A stretch of 64,000 nucleotides of DNA from Paenibacillus sp. NEAU-GSW1 (lineage in GTDB: Bacteria > Bacillota > Bacilli > Paenibacillales > Paenibacillaceae), in NCBI RefSeq assembly GCF_009737085.1, contig NZ_WOVL01000024.1:1-64000 (forward strand). Direction: 5' to 3'. A model generated the notes under the pieces. The model was not told where the DNA came from. It ran no database searches and saw only the letters and a list, made by a program, of their open reading frames with translations. The translations under genes were made by a program, and so were the position numbers. This document shows positions 50,502-60,099 of this stretch, piece after piece. Positions within the stretch are counted from its first letter, which is position 1. The number at the start of each line of letters is the position of its first letter.

Positions 50502-51665
50502 TTGAAGGTAACAACCACTGGCGACTTGACGCTCATTAAAAAAATAAACACTTCCATCGTGCTGGACGCGGTTCGTAAAAACGCCAACCTCTCTCGCGCT
50601 CAAATATCCGAGTTGACGGGTCTCAACAAAGCAACGGTCTCCAGCCTCGTGCAAGATTTGATCGACAACGATCTTGTGCTTGAGATTGGACCGGGACAAT
50701 CGAGCGGCGGCCGAAAGCCAGTTATGCTGCTTTTTAACGGACAAGCCGGCTATGCGGTTGGCATCGATCTAGGCGTTAATTATATTCGCGGTATTCTGAC
50801 CGACTTGGACGGCAATGTTGTAGCTGAAATTCAGCGCCGTCTCAAAAAACACCCTTTTGAGTATACCCTCGAACAACTTGTTCAATGCATTTCCGAGCTA
50901 ATTCAGCAAGCCCCGGACAGCCGTTACGGCATTGTCGGCCTCGGCGTCGGCGCGCCCGGCATCGTCGACGACAAGGGCGCTATGCTGTTCGCGCCCAATC
51001 TGGATTGGAAGCAGGTCGAGCTGCAGCGTTTGCTCGAAGAACAGTTTCAAGTTCCTGTCACCATCGACAATGAAGCAAATGCAGGCGCGCAAGGCGAACA
51101 GAAATACGGAGCAGGACGCGGCATTGCGCATCAAATCTACGTCAGCGTTGGCATTGGCATCGGTACCGGCATCATTCTAAATAAAGAATTGTATAAGGGC
51201 GCGTCCGGCTTCTCCGGCGAGCTTGGCCATTTATCTATCGCCTATGACGGCAAGCCTTGCCGCTGCGGCAATGAAGGATGCTGGGAATTGTATGCTTCGG
51301 AGAACGCGCTGCTCGAGAGAGCCGAGCCGCTCGGCTTCGACAATCTTGAGGATTTGCTTCAAGCGGCGGAAGACGGCAATATCGAGGTTCGCCAGCTGTT
51401 CCATTCGATCGGCGATTATTTGGGCGCGGGCATATCGAATATCGTCAACGTCTTCAATCCCGACGTTGTCATTATCGGCAATCGAATGAGCCGGGCTAAA
51501 ACATGGCTTGAAGCAGCGGTGCAAGCATCCGTCGCGCGCCGCACGCTGCCTTATCATCGCGAGAGGCTGCAGCTTCTTTTCGCCGAGCTTCAGGATCAAT
51601 CAGCTGTTAGAGGTGCGGCTTACTACGCGATCAGCAGCTTCATCGCCACCATGAGAACCAGCTAG
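50502..51665 (+). CDS. xylR: Xylose repressor, ROK family
   Basis: A 387-aa ROK repressor. The N-terminal winged helix is LSRAQISELTGLNKATVSSL, followed by the GQSSGGRKPVMLLFNGQAGY linker typical of XylR. The ROK sugar-binding part has AVGIDLGVNYIRGILTDLDG, VTIDNEANAGAQGE and the zinc motif GKPCRCGNEGCWELYAS. Xylose relieves repression; glucose often antagonises it. The start is TTG at 50502 with CGGAGG 9 bases upstream; the earlier GTG-type start of the open frame has no such site. It is divergent from xylAB with xylO between. Confidence 0.95.
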   Translation: MKVTTTGDLTLIKKINTSIVLDAVRKNANLSRAQISELTGLNKATVSSLVQDLIDNDLVLEIGPGQSSGGRKPVMLLFNGQAGYAVGIDLGVNYIRGILTDLDGNVVAEIQRRLKKHPFEYTLEQLVQCISELIQQAPDSRYGIVGLGVGAPGIVDDKGAMLFAPNLDWKQVELQRLLEEQFQVPVTIDNEANAGAQGEQKYGAGRGIAHQIYVSVGIGIGTGIILNKELYKGASGFSGELGHLSIAYDGKPCRCGNEGCWELYASENALLERAEPLGFDNLEDLLQAAEDGNIEVRQLFHSIGDYLGAGISNIVNVFNPDVVIIGNRMSRAKTWLEAAVQASVARRTLPYHRERLQLLFAELQDQSAVRGAAYYAISSFIATMRTS

Positions 51666-51732
51666 ATGAGGGATTAGGTTAAAAGCAACCTGCGCATTTG
51701 AATGTTCTTCCGATCGCCATAACCTATAAAAT

Positions 51733-51797
51733 AAAAAGCCATTCCTTGATAAGATGTTGGTACCACCAAACACCAAAACAAGGGATAGGCTTTTTTT
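51733..51797. terminator. Long composite stem-loop, bidirectional terminator
   Basis: AAAAAGCC-ATTCCTTG (left) pairs with CAAGGGAT-AGGCTTTTTTT (right) with small mismatches, and the interior (GGTACC core, TTGG/CCAA) can fold too. It lies between convergent xylR and the large exported-protein operon. The folded interior is longer than in ordinary terminators and could be a mobile-element scar, which is speculative. Confidence 0.7.
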
Positions 51798-51832
51798 ACA
51801 AACAATAATGAATCACTATATTTATGCCTCTA

Positions 51833-54800
51833 TTACTTCACGCGATGAATTTGATAATAATCGTAAATCGTTCCGGCGATTTCAACGACGGCCGTATCCG
51901 TCTTTATCGTGCCGTTGCTGTAATAAACCGTAAACGTAAAGGTTAACGGCCCGTCCTCCAGCTTCTCAAATGAATCGTCCCACATCTCTCCTGTCCACGA
52001 AGTACCCGCTTCATTAACAGGAACAAGGCTGCTTTGGAAGCCGTTCATCTCCGCCTCTACCCGCTCCGCGACCGTATCTGTTGCCGTTAACGTCGTATCC
52101 GCCTCCAGCACAAACTTCTCGCCGGCCCAAAACACATTCTCTGCTCTTGGCAACGACGCGCTCCCGCTTTGCCCCATGTTATAAGCGATACGATTCGCCT
52201 CCCACTTCGGCGTATGCTTGACGAAGCCGTCGATGCGAAGCGGCAGCACCGCAATCGTTTTCGCAATAGTGACCGCCGAAGCCATTCCGTCGCTGACGGT
52301 CATTACAACCTTCCAAGCGCCAGTTGACTTCAATTGAAGCGTCGGAGGATCTAAGGAATACGGCTCGCTCACTTTATACGAATAGGTTCGAACATTGTCC
52401 CCATTCGCTTCAGGGGGCGGAATCATTTTAAAGGTTACGTCCAGCGGATCGCCGTCGGGATCGGCAACCGAAGCGCTCAATCGCACTGTATCCCCTTCAT
52501 ATACCGGCTTTGGTGTCCAATCGAAATCGCCAATCGGCGCGCGATTGAAAATCATATATTTCGCAACCGACCAGTTCGACCAGTCTGTCTCATCTTTTAC
52601 CCGCACCCGGACAGCGAGCGGTTCTCCGCTGCTTAATAGGACAGGTATTCTCCAATCTCCGTTGGCGGCTGCGGTATGCTGACTCTGAATGCCGGAATCA
52701 TAAAGCAGGCTAGTCATCGTCTGATCCAGCACTTGCACCTGATAGGCGGAAAATTCCGTTCCCGCATCCTCATCGGACTGTACCCATTCAATCGTCGGCT
52801 TCTGCGCTGTAAGTGTCGGATTGTTCAGCGTCCCCGTCGGAAATGTTACTGCAGCTGTTGGCGGACTGTTTACAATCTGCAGCGTCCGTGAGTAAACATT
52901 AGACCATAGCGGCATGCCGACCTTCGGCTCGTCTTTCACTTCTAGTGTAATGGTGTATATCCCTAATTCAGATAAATCGGCCGATGCAGCGGCACCCTTA
53001 ATCTCGGAGAAGGTTGGCGGAGTCTGTTTGTTCTTCATGAATATGACATTACCGTTCCGCTTCACTTTCCATACCCATTCGGCTATCGGATCGTCATTCG
53101 GGTCACTGGAATAATCGACAATGGCTATGCCGCCATTCTTGCTTGTTACGGACGGTTCAATTGTAAAGAGCGCAACTGGCGGCTGATTGTCAGCGCTGGT
53201 AAAGATGCTCTGAACGACTTCATCGGACCAGGCGTTATCCGTATCGCGAACGATCAAAGAGATGTAATACACTTGATCCGCCGGCAGCGTACTCGGAATC
53301 GGCCCCGGCGTCCATTCCGTATCATTGGCGCCCTTCCACTTCCACCGTTCCTCTGCGATGCCGCTGTTCTCGGTCGATAAACGATCCAAGTCATAAGATG
53401 TTTCATTCACTTTGATATCGAAATTGCCGCTATTGCTTTCAGACGGCGTTGTTTTAACCGTGAATCGGGCAATTGGCCGGCGATGTGCATAGATGATCAA
53501 TTTGGACGCCAGCTCATTACTCCACTTGCGATATTCCTCGAACGTGTCTATATCCTTCGGATTATCCTTACCCTGCCAGACGATCGTGTACTTGCCCGGC
53601 TTCGTAAAGTATTCGAGCGGTTCGGCAAGCTCCATCCCGCTTTGCTCAAAGGTGCCAAGCGAATTCTCGTAATAATCGGAATCGTGATCGAACCGCCAAC
53701 GGTCTGCGATTTTCACATCGCTTTCTTTGTCCTCATACGTTGTTTCGTATATCATTTTGTCTGAAGAATAGGACGATGTTTCCGGATCGTATTCAAGAAC
53801 CACTTTGCCGACGCCTAACGTTCGCTTCACGCCTGCTTGCTCAATTAAATATTGGGCGAGTTTGGCGAGTGCCAAATCAATGTCGGTGCCATCGATGTAC
53901 GTTCCATACTTTACTGTTTCAACCATTGATTCTGTTTCTTCTTTGATTGCTCCGGTTCCCATTCCGATATAGGAGGCTTCGTACGAGAATAGCTCATCCT
54001 CGACTTGATAGCGCTTGACCTCATCCGCTAGATCGTCGCTCGTCGTATTGGTCAGATTCACGTAGAAATGGTCAGCCCCTGTGCGCCAGGAATGCTCCTT
54101 TAAATCCTGCAGCAAATCCATCTCATCCGCCTGATAGATCGGAAGGCCTTGCGGGTAATTCACCACACCGTCGATAACGGCGCTTCGCTTAATCGGCAAG
54201 TTGCCAATGGAGACGACAGAATCGGTCTCTGGATCATAATATTTGTACGTACCCGCAGCGTCTTTATAATACATTTTACCGTCTGGGGTTTCTGCAAAAA
54301 GGACTTCGGTATTTGAGGTTGCTGTCCAAGTCTCAATATACTTGGAAATATTCCGGACCGGATCCTGAATATAAATGCCTTTATTCGCCATATAGACTCT
54401 ACTGTCAAAACGAGACGTATAAGCGTAAGCAAAGGAGTTGTTTTGGACTCCGGTTGGATTATCACTGAATGAGCCTAGAATAAGCGGCATGTAAGCTGGG
54501 CCTAAACGTTCATATCCGCCGGTAGACCCGCGTATAAATTGACCGGATTCGTTATTCCATGATGCAGCTGAAATTTCCAACACTTGTCTTAGCAGCTGCT
54601 CAACCTGCCCTGTTTTTTCGTTAAAGGTCATCAGCAAATCGAATCGCCAATCATCCTCTTCCGTCTCGCAGCGGAACATCGGCTGGCCTTTATAATTCGT
54701 CGAGAACACCATTGTGCTTATGCAGGCCATATTTAATGCCGTTTCGAGACCTGTGTTATTGTCGATCTTGTAGATTTGATTATAGGCGGCGTAGTAGACG

Positions 54801-57800
54801 TTGCCCTTAAAATCAAGGATAAATTTCGAAGGCCTGACACTGCTGATTTTCGTGTTCGTCATCTTGTATTCATCGTACTGGTACAGCCCGGTCGAATCGC
54901 TGTAAATGATGCTGCCGTCTTGCGCGATGGCAAAATTTGTGATCGGCTTGTCCAGATACAGGCTGCTCTTGGCTGCTGCCGGATCATAAACATAAAGCTT
55001 ATTGTCTGCCGTCGAAACATAAAACAATCGGCTTTCCGGATTCGCGACCCCTCTGTTGATCGTCATATTTGCATCGATCCCGTAGGTTAGCAATGCCGGC
55101 CTTACGATCTGCTCGAACTTTTCTTCCAGACCGATATATGTGTCTCGTTGTACAACCTGCATGTTGAAGTGGACATCGATCGGCGTGTTTTTTACGATAT
55201 AGGTCCCCATTCGTTTGAAGCTTGCCGTCAGATCTGCGGTGTCGAAATACAGGCCTTGATTATTGTTCGCGTCGATCATCTTGCGAAGAATCGATTCGGA
55301 AGCGTTCGATCCGACGCCAATCAAACGAATGTTTTTGTCCAGGAAGACACTCATCGTCTGCGCAAACAGCCGATCGTCCATCATTGTATATGGCGCCTGC
55401 TCGTCGAGGGCGATGTAATATTTATCCGAACCGTCTCGCCATGCGTGGCTGCCGATAACGTCTTTATATTCTTTAACCGTGCTTCTCCAATTCGTAAAAG
55501 AATCCGTCGCTTTGCTGTACACTTGGCCAAGAGTAGCATTAGTCGAAACGACATAAGTCGTTTCATTCACTTTCACCGTTCCGGTCGATACATCTGCAAT
55601 GCCATCTTCTTTTCTTATCCCATAAGCAAACAAAACGTTGTGCGGTCCTATTATGGCAACACTGTTTCTTACCGAAACGGCTTTCGCGACTGTTTCCAGC
55701 AATGATTTTTGCGGCACGTTTGATGAAACTTCTCTTTCATGAAGAGGATTGCCCCACGCCCACATCTGATGATTGGCATCAATCGCAACCGCCTGACCGT
55801 TGCTAATAGAAATGCTTTTAATGTTTTGCAGCCCAGGAATGATGATTGGGTTCTTAGAGGTAGCTACGGACTGACCAAACAGCATATAAGAGCTGTACCC
55901 CCAAGCATATACTTCTCCATTTTTGAGTACGGCCATAGCAAAATTTGCAAACGAGGTATTTCTTACATAATCAAAATCCGCTACATCGGCTATTCCGCTG
56001 AGCAGCACTGGCGTTAATTGCCTTACATTTGCCGCAACGCCGAGCAAAGTAATATACGATTTGTCTTCATTCAATCCCCAGCCGTATAGTTCACCTGCTT
56101 TCGTGACGGCAAACACTTTATCGTCACTGGGCACGATTTTTACAATTCCGCTTAGCGTCTTGATTTTTGCGGGTCGAGTAAAGTCTTTATACCAAACTTG
56201 TTTCCCCTCATATTGCCCGAGCAATCCGTTTACATCCACATCACCGCTCTCGCGTACGCCAACAAAATCACTGCAACTCGAACAAATCGACCACGCATAG
56301 ACGTCTCCATTTTCCAGAACGGCGTACACGCGATTATCGAAGCCGGTAATTTGTTTCACGTCTTTCAGCCCGATTTTTATTGGCGAGCTTGTTCGTTCAC
56401 CGTCAAAAACAGTACCCCAGCCGTACACATCGCCATTGCGATCTATTGCAAAATCCGTATAAGGCGTCGAAAATACTTTTTCGATATTGATTATTTTATT
56501 ATTCGTGCGCAAATCATAAGCCTCTTTAAATTCATCGCCTCTCGTTCGAACGATTAGCGATCCGTCCAGCGCAACAAACGATTGCCGCTTTCCGTCCGGG
56601 GAGATTGCAACGTCTTTGACGCGAATCGGCTGCCCGGCTTCCGGCGTTGTTACTCCGTTCGTATAACGGAGAAATTGCCCTTCCATAGACGAAGCCAATA
56701 CGTCCGCTACGTTCAAAAAGGATGGTTTTGTGCTCGCTAGCGTCGTGCTGTCGGTACTTACATAAACCTCATTATTCGTGCTCAAAAGAACCGTTCTCAG
56801 GTAGGTGGAAAACACCTTTTTGTACGTCAACGATGTATTAACTTTTTTGATTTTTCCATCGGATTTGTCTTGCGCCATCCAAAGACCGCCGTCCGTGTCA
56901 ATGAAATAACTCGCAAAGCGATAAGGCGGAGTGTTTTGATTGAGCCCCACGCTCAGCGTTTCGATTTTAGGCAAACCCTCTATTTTAACTGGCACCTTCT
57001 GATCAACCAATGTTCCGATTCCTAATGTGCCGTTCGTGTTCGTTCCCCACGCATAAACTTCACCTGTATCTGTAAGTGCCATAAATGAAGTTTTGCCAGT
57101 GGTGGCTCCATTCGCAAACAATTTAACGACCTTTTGAGGTATAGATGAAATTTGCGTGAATTCCGCAGCTGATGTAACCGTATTGAGTCCGAGTTCAGCT
57201 GCCGTTCCCGTTCCTTTCACCCATAGTTCACCTAAGTCATTCACGACAAAAATCGCTCTTCCGCTTGATGATATTTCCATCGACTTCACGTTGCTGATGC
57301 CATTCAATCGCACAAAGTCCGAATCATACAAAAACCCGTCTTGATCAATGTAGTACCTGTACGTGCCTATGCCATAGGCTTGTACTACATTGACAGGCGG
57401 GTTTAGATGAGTCAATTTCACATCGCTATTGTCACTGCCGACCGCTTCATAAATGCGGCCTAGTCCATCGATCATAATGAACAAATCATGACGGCCGTAT
57501 ATCCAGCGGTAATCTTGTTTGACAGCTTCATCTTGAGCGACATAGCTGATCTTGTAATCCAAATCTTTGTTTTTCAGCTTCGGAACGACTTGCTCATTAA
57601 TTAACTGCTCAACCTCTGCCTTCTGCAACTCCGTATTCCGCAGATCAACGAGCAAGTCTGTCTTCCGCTGCTTTTTCTCCGTCTTATAATTGATTCGCGT
57701 ATCTGGCGCCAGATTATTCACATTGACGTCGGAGACCTCCTTCGATATTAACGCGAATACCGAAGGATTTCCGATCAAAAAGCAAATTAATAAAGCTGCC

Positions 57801-57838
57801 GCCATTTTACTCCTGTGTAATTTCAAGTACCCCTTCAC
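51833..57838 (-). CDS. Giant exported multidomain protein (two propeller/vWA-like modules plus PKD/Ig domains)
   Basis: About 2001 aa. A signal peptide (KMAAALLICFLIGNPSVFA) starts it. Module 1: a short alpha/beta unit (VEQLINEQVVPKLKNKDLDY, ~75-100), RCC1-like repeats to ~760 (EVYAWGTNTNGTLGIGT, DVYGWG, ELYGWGLNED, EVYAWGYSS, QMWAWGN) and a vWA-like domain ~785-920 (HAWRDGSDKYYIALDE, RLIGVGSNAS). Module 2: a matching unit (FEQIVRPALLTYGIDANMTI), a non-RCC1 propeller-like region (~960-1235) and a second vWA-like domain (HSWRTGADHFYVNLTN). PKD/Ig-like domains fill ~1450-1900 (DNQPPVALFTIEPS, NSPPTAAVTFP, NRAPIGDFDWTPKP). No LPXTG or SLH anchor. GTG at 57838 overlaps the upstream stop (GTGA). 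Function unknown; extracellular adhesion or polymer binding is a guess. Confidence 0.8.
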   Translation of the reverse strand: MKGYLKLHRSKMAAALLICFLIGNPSVFALISKEVSDVNVNNLAPDTRINYKTEKKQRKTDLLVDLRNTELQKAEVEQLINEQVVPKLKNKDLDYKISYVAQDEAVKQDYRWIYGRHDLFIMIDGLGRIYEAVGSDNSDVKLTHLNPPVNVVQAYGIGTYRYYIDQDGFLYDSDFVRLNGISNVKSMEISSSGRAIFVVNDLGELWVKGTGTAAELGLNTVTSAAEFTQISSIPQKVVKLFANGATTGKTSFMALTDTGEVYAWGTNTNGTLGIGTLVDQKVPVKIEGLPKIETLSVGLNQNTPPYRFASYFIDTDGGLWMAQDKSDGKIKKVNTSLTYKKVFSTYLRTVLLSTNNEVYVSTDSTTLASTKPSFLNVADVLASSMEGQFLRYTNGVTTPEAGQPIRVKDVAISPDGKRQSFVALDGSLIVRTRGDEFKEAYDLRTNNKIINIEKVFSTPYTDFAIDRNGDVYGWGTVFDGERTSSPIKIGLKDVKQITGFDNRVYAVLENGDVYAWSICSSCSDFVGVRESGDVDVNGLLGQYEGKQVWYKDFTRPAKIKTLSGIVKIVPSDDKVFAVTKAGELYGWGLNEDKSYITLLGVAANVRQLTPVLLSGIADVADFDYVRNTSFANFAMAVLKNGEVYAWGYSSYMLFGQSVATSKNPIIIPGLQNIKSISISNGQAVAIDANHQMWAWGNPLHEREVSSNVPQKSLLETVAKAVSVRNSVAIIGPHNVLFAYGIRKEDGIADVSTGTVKVNETTYVVSTNATLGQVYSKATDSFTNWRSTVKEYKDVIGSHAWRDGSDKYYIALDEQAPYTMMDDRLFAQTMSVFLDKNIRLIGVGSNASESILRKMIDANNNQGLYFDTADLTASFKRMGTYIVKNTPIDVHFNMQVVQRDTYIGLEEKFEQIVRPALLTYGIDANMTINRGVANPESRLFYVSTADNKLYVYDPAAAKSSLYLDKPITNFAIAQDGSIIYSDSTGLYQYDEYKMTNTKISSVRPSKFILDFKGNVYYAAYNQIYKIDNNTGLETALNMACISTMVFSTNYKGQPMFRCETEEDDWRFDLLMTFNEKTGQVEQLLRQVLEISAASWNNESGQFIRGSTGGYERLGPAYMPLILGSFSDNPTGVQNNSFAYAYTSRFDSRVYMANKGIYIQDPVRNISKYIETWTATSNTEVLFAETPDGKMYYKDAAGTYKYYDPETDSVVSIGNLPIKRSAVIDGVVNYPQGLPIYQADEMDLLQDLKEHSWRTGADHFYVNLTNTTSDDLADEVKRYQVEDELFSYEASYIGMGTGAIKEETESMVETVKYGTYIDGTDIDLALAKLAQYLIEQAGVKRTLGVGKVVLEYDPETSSYSSDKMIYETTYEDKESDVKIADRWRFDHDSDYYENSLGTFEQSGMELAEPLEYFTKPGKYTIVWQGKDNPKDIDTFEEYRKWSNELASKLIIYAHRRPIARFTVKTTPSESNSGNFDIKVNETSYDLDRLSTENSGIAEERWKWKGANDTEWTPGPIPSTLPADQVYYISLIVRDTDNAWSDEVVQSIFTSADNQPPVALFTIEPSVTSKNGGIAIVDYSSDPNDDPIAEWVWKVKRNGNVIFMKNKQTPPTFSEIKGAAASADLSELGIYTITLEVKDEPKVGMPLWSNVYSRTLQIVNSPPTAAVTFPTGTLNNPTLTAQKPTIEWVQSDEDAGTEFSAYQVQVLDQTMTSLLYDSGIQSQHTAAANGDWRIPVLLSSGEPLAVRVRVKDETDWSNWSVAKYMIFNRAPIGDFDWTPKPVYEGDTVRLSASVADPDGDPLDVTFKMIPPPEANGDNVRTYSYKVSEPYSLDPPTLQLKSTGAWKVVMTVSDGMASAVTIAKTIAVLPLRIDGFVKHTPKWEANRIAYNMGQSGSASLPRAENVFWAGEKFVLEADTTLTATDTVAERVEAEMNGFQSSLVPVNEAGTSWTGEMWDDSFEKLEDGPLTFTFTVYYSNGTIKTDTAVVEIAGTIYDYYQIHRVK

Positions 57839-60087
57839 TCCCAACTGTTCGACCGTCTATAATCGGCGCTTGTTATAAATTCCGGTATGGTAGGCTCCCC
57901 GAATCCCTCAACCACTTCAAGATAAATCCGATACTTGCCGACAGCAGCAACATCTTCCTTCATCTCGGTTAAATTCGTATCGTCAATTAACACTTTCGTC
58001 TCGTCATCAAAGCTGCCGTCATTATCGGAATCGTATTTATAGCTCCATATTCGCTGCGCGATATAGTCGCCGTCCGGACTGTACGATAAGTCCGTCACTT
58101 GAAGCGTCGCTTTCAGATCATTGTCCGGATCGCGCAGCACTTCTTTTACCGCGCTGAAATTGACGATCGGCTTTTCGTCCGGCTTTACAGTAAAGCAAGT
58201 TTGATCTTCTGCCGTTGCGCCGTACTCATTCTCGACAGTTAGAATCGCGCAATAGCTGCCTGCTTTTTTGAAAAGGACATTTTTCGTCCTCCCCGACAGT
58301 TTACCAGCAAATCGGATTGAGCTTGCGTCGGCGCTGCCGCCGCCGTTCTCGATCACTTCCCACGTATAAGATTTAATTTTTACGTTAGCATCCTCGTCCT
58401 CGCTGCCGCGACTTTCGGAACCGTCAAAAATGATAAGGCGATTTTCTTTCAAGCTGCCTTCGACGAGCGCTTTTGCATAAGGCAGCGGCTTGCCTACGGA
58501 AATAGCCTTTTCAGTCGTTCCTTTACAGCCTTCACTATCCGTGACGGTCAGCGTTACTTTCTTCTTGCCAACGCTGTCCAGCATAATGTCTCCGCCTTTG
58601 CCGGTAAGAGTCGTAAATCCGCTCCAGTTTCCATCCCACTCGTAATTCGCAATGGATTTCCCGCCCGTTGCATTAGATCTTGCTCCGCTAATGCTGATCG
58701 TTTCTCCAGCCATTGCAGAGCTAGGAGCGTCAATAATCGGAACCGGAGCATCGACACAGGTTACTATTGGAACTGCTTTCTGATAAACATCGGAGTGCAG
58801 CGGTACCGTAGCTTCGGCTGTTGTTCCATCTGTAAAATGCACCCTGGCGGTTAGCACGTAATTTTGAACATATGGATCTTCAACAACATCGCCGGACGAA
58901 ATCGTGAAATTGAATTTCGTGCTGGCTGTTTTGTTATTCCCGGTAACGGTATTGCTTTTGGCTGAGGCGGTTTGCTCCGGACGAGAGTAGAACATCCACT
59001 TGGAAATGATCCGATCTCCTACGTTCTCTACCATTGCTGTGCCGTTAATTTCAACCGGAATATCGACGCCGCTGAATTCGGTTGATGTAGGAGAGATCGT
59101 GCCGGTCAGTTTGACGTTAGGATCGGGACCTATGTCCAATTCGTATGTTATCGTTCCTTCTATCTCGAAGCGGCTCATCGGAAGGGTTTCTGCTTCTAAA
59201 TAGTAGTCAACTGTAACGTAATACAAGCGGCCTTCAACGATATTGGCGACATTGGCAATTGGTTCTTGTTCTGTCCATCCAGTACCTCTCGAATTAGGAA
59301 GAGTAAACTCAATTCCATACCAATTAGCTTTTCTCAAACTCTCTTTTGTCGGTTGAGTAATATCAATAATCTTATTGGGAGAGTCTTCAGAATCTCTGAC
59401 ATTCCCCATCTTTGCACTACTCAGATCAACTAAGCTTTTGTCGATATAAACCAATGTTTTTGTATTTTGTTCAAATACATTTCCTTCTTCTTTCATAAAC
59501 CATGCTGCTTGATCTATTCTTTTTTGTACATCCGGCTGCCAAGTAGTAATGAGTGTCTCTCCATTCGGTAGCTTTGGCGCCCATTGGTACTGATCTTCAC
59601 TAATTTTAATTTTTTGCCCCCCAACTATTTTTGCAGGTCTTATCTCTTGAAAAGTAGTTGAAGAATAATCGTTTGCTTGCCAGTGTACTCCATCCGCATA
59701 TAACCAAATGGAATTACCTGGATTCCCTTTAAAAAAATCTCCTCTTGTCCTTTTTCCTATTACTTTAATTGAAGGTTTCTGATCTTCTCTTCCTATTATG
59801 GTGACAGTAAGTTTTCCATCCGCAACCGAAAGTGAGCTACTTTTTAATATTCCATTACCTGAATATTTAATGGATTTCGGATCAATTTTATCAGCATTCT
59901 GAACGGAATACGTCTTTGTGAAAATCTTAGAAGAAGCAGTTACGTCACGAGACGCAACATAACTGCTTTTTTCATTTGCTACCTTTATTGTTTTTTCTTC
60001 GACGCCAGCCGCAGAAACATTTGAAACTAGGAATAAGCCTATTAAGACTGCAATAATTAGAATCGATGATAGATAGTTTTTATACAT
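57835..60087 (-). CDS. Exported PKD-domain protein
   Basis: A 750-aa secreted protein. The signal peptide is LSSILIIAVLIGLFLVSNVSA. Residues ~25-430 form a beta-rich N-terminal region I do not recognise with certainty; it may be a DUF5704-like Paenibacillus domain. From ~435 on, Ig/PKD-like domains follow (VPIIDAPSSAMAGETISISG with YEWDGNWSG; AKALVEGSLKENRLIIFDGS with SYTWEV; PIVNFSAVKEVLRDPDNDLK with RIWSYKYDSDNDGSFDDE). It ends abruptly after ITSADYRR. The downstream gene starts within its stop codon, and the upstream stalk-protein gene ends 13 bases before its ATG, so all three are one operon. Confidence 0.75.
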   Translation of the reverse strand: MYKNYLSSILIIAVLIGLFLVSNVSAAGVEEKTIKVANEKSSYVASRDVTASSKIFTKTYSVQNADKIDPKSIKYSGNGILKSSSLSVADGKLTVTIIGREDQKPSIKVIGKRTRGDFFKGNPGNSIWLYADGVHWQANDYSSTTFQEIRPAKIVGGQKIKISEDQYQWAPKLPNGETLITTWQPDVQKRIDQAAWFMKEEGNVFEQNTKTLVYIDKSLVDLSSAKMGNVRDSEDSPNKIIDITQPTKESLRKANWYGIEFTLPNSRGTGWTEQEPIANVANIVEGRLYYVTVDYYLEAETLPMSRFEIEGTITYELDIGPDPNVKLTGTISPTSTEFSGVDIPVEINGTAMVENVGDRIISKWMFYSRPEQTASAKSNTVTGNNKTASTKFNFTISSGDVVEDPYVQNYVLTARVHFTDGTTAEATVPLHSDVYQKAVPIVTCVDAPVPIIDAPSSAMAGETISISGARSNATGGKSIANYEWDGNWSGFTTLTGKGGDIMLDSVGKKKVTLTVTDSEGCKGTTEKAISVGKPLPYAKALVEGSLKENRLIIFDGSESRGSEDEDANVKIKSYTWEVIENGGGSADASSIRFAGKLSGRTKNVLFKKAGSYCAILTVENEYGATAEDQTCFTVKPDEKPIVNFSAVKEVLRDPDNDLKATLQVTDLSYSPDGDYIAQRIWSYKYDSDNDGSFDDETKVLIDDTNLTEMKEDVAAVGKYRIYLEVVEGFGEPTIPEFITSADYRRSNSWE

Positions 60088-60099
60088 ATTCCATCATTC

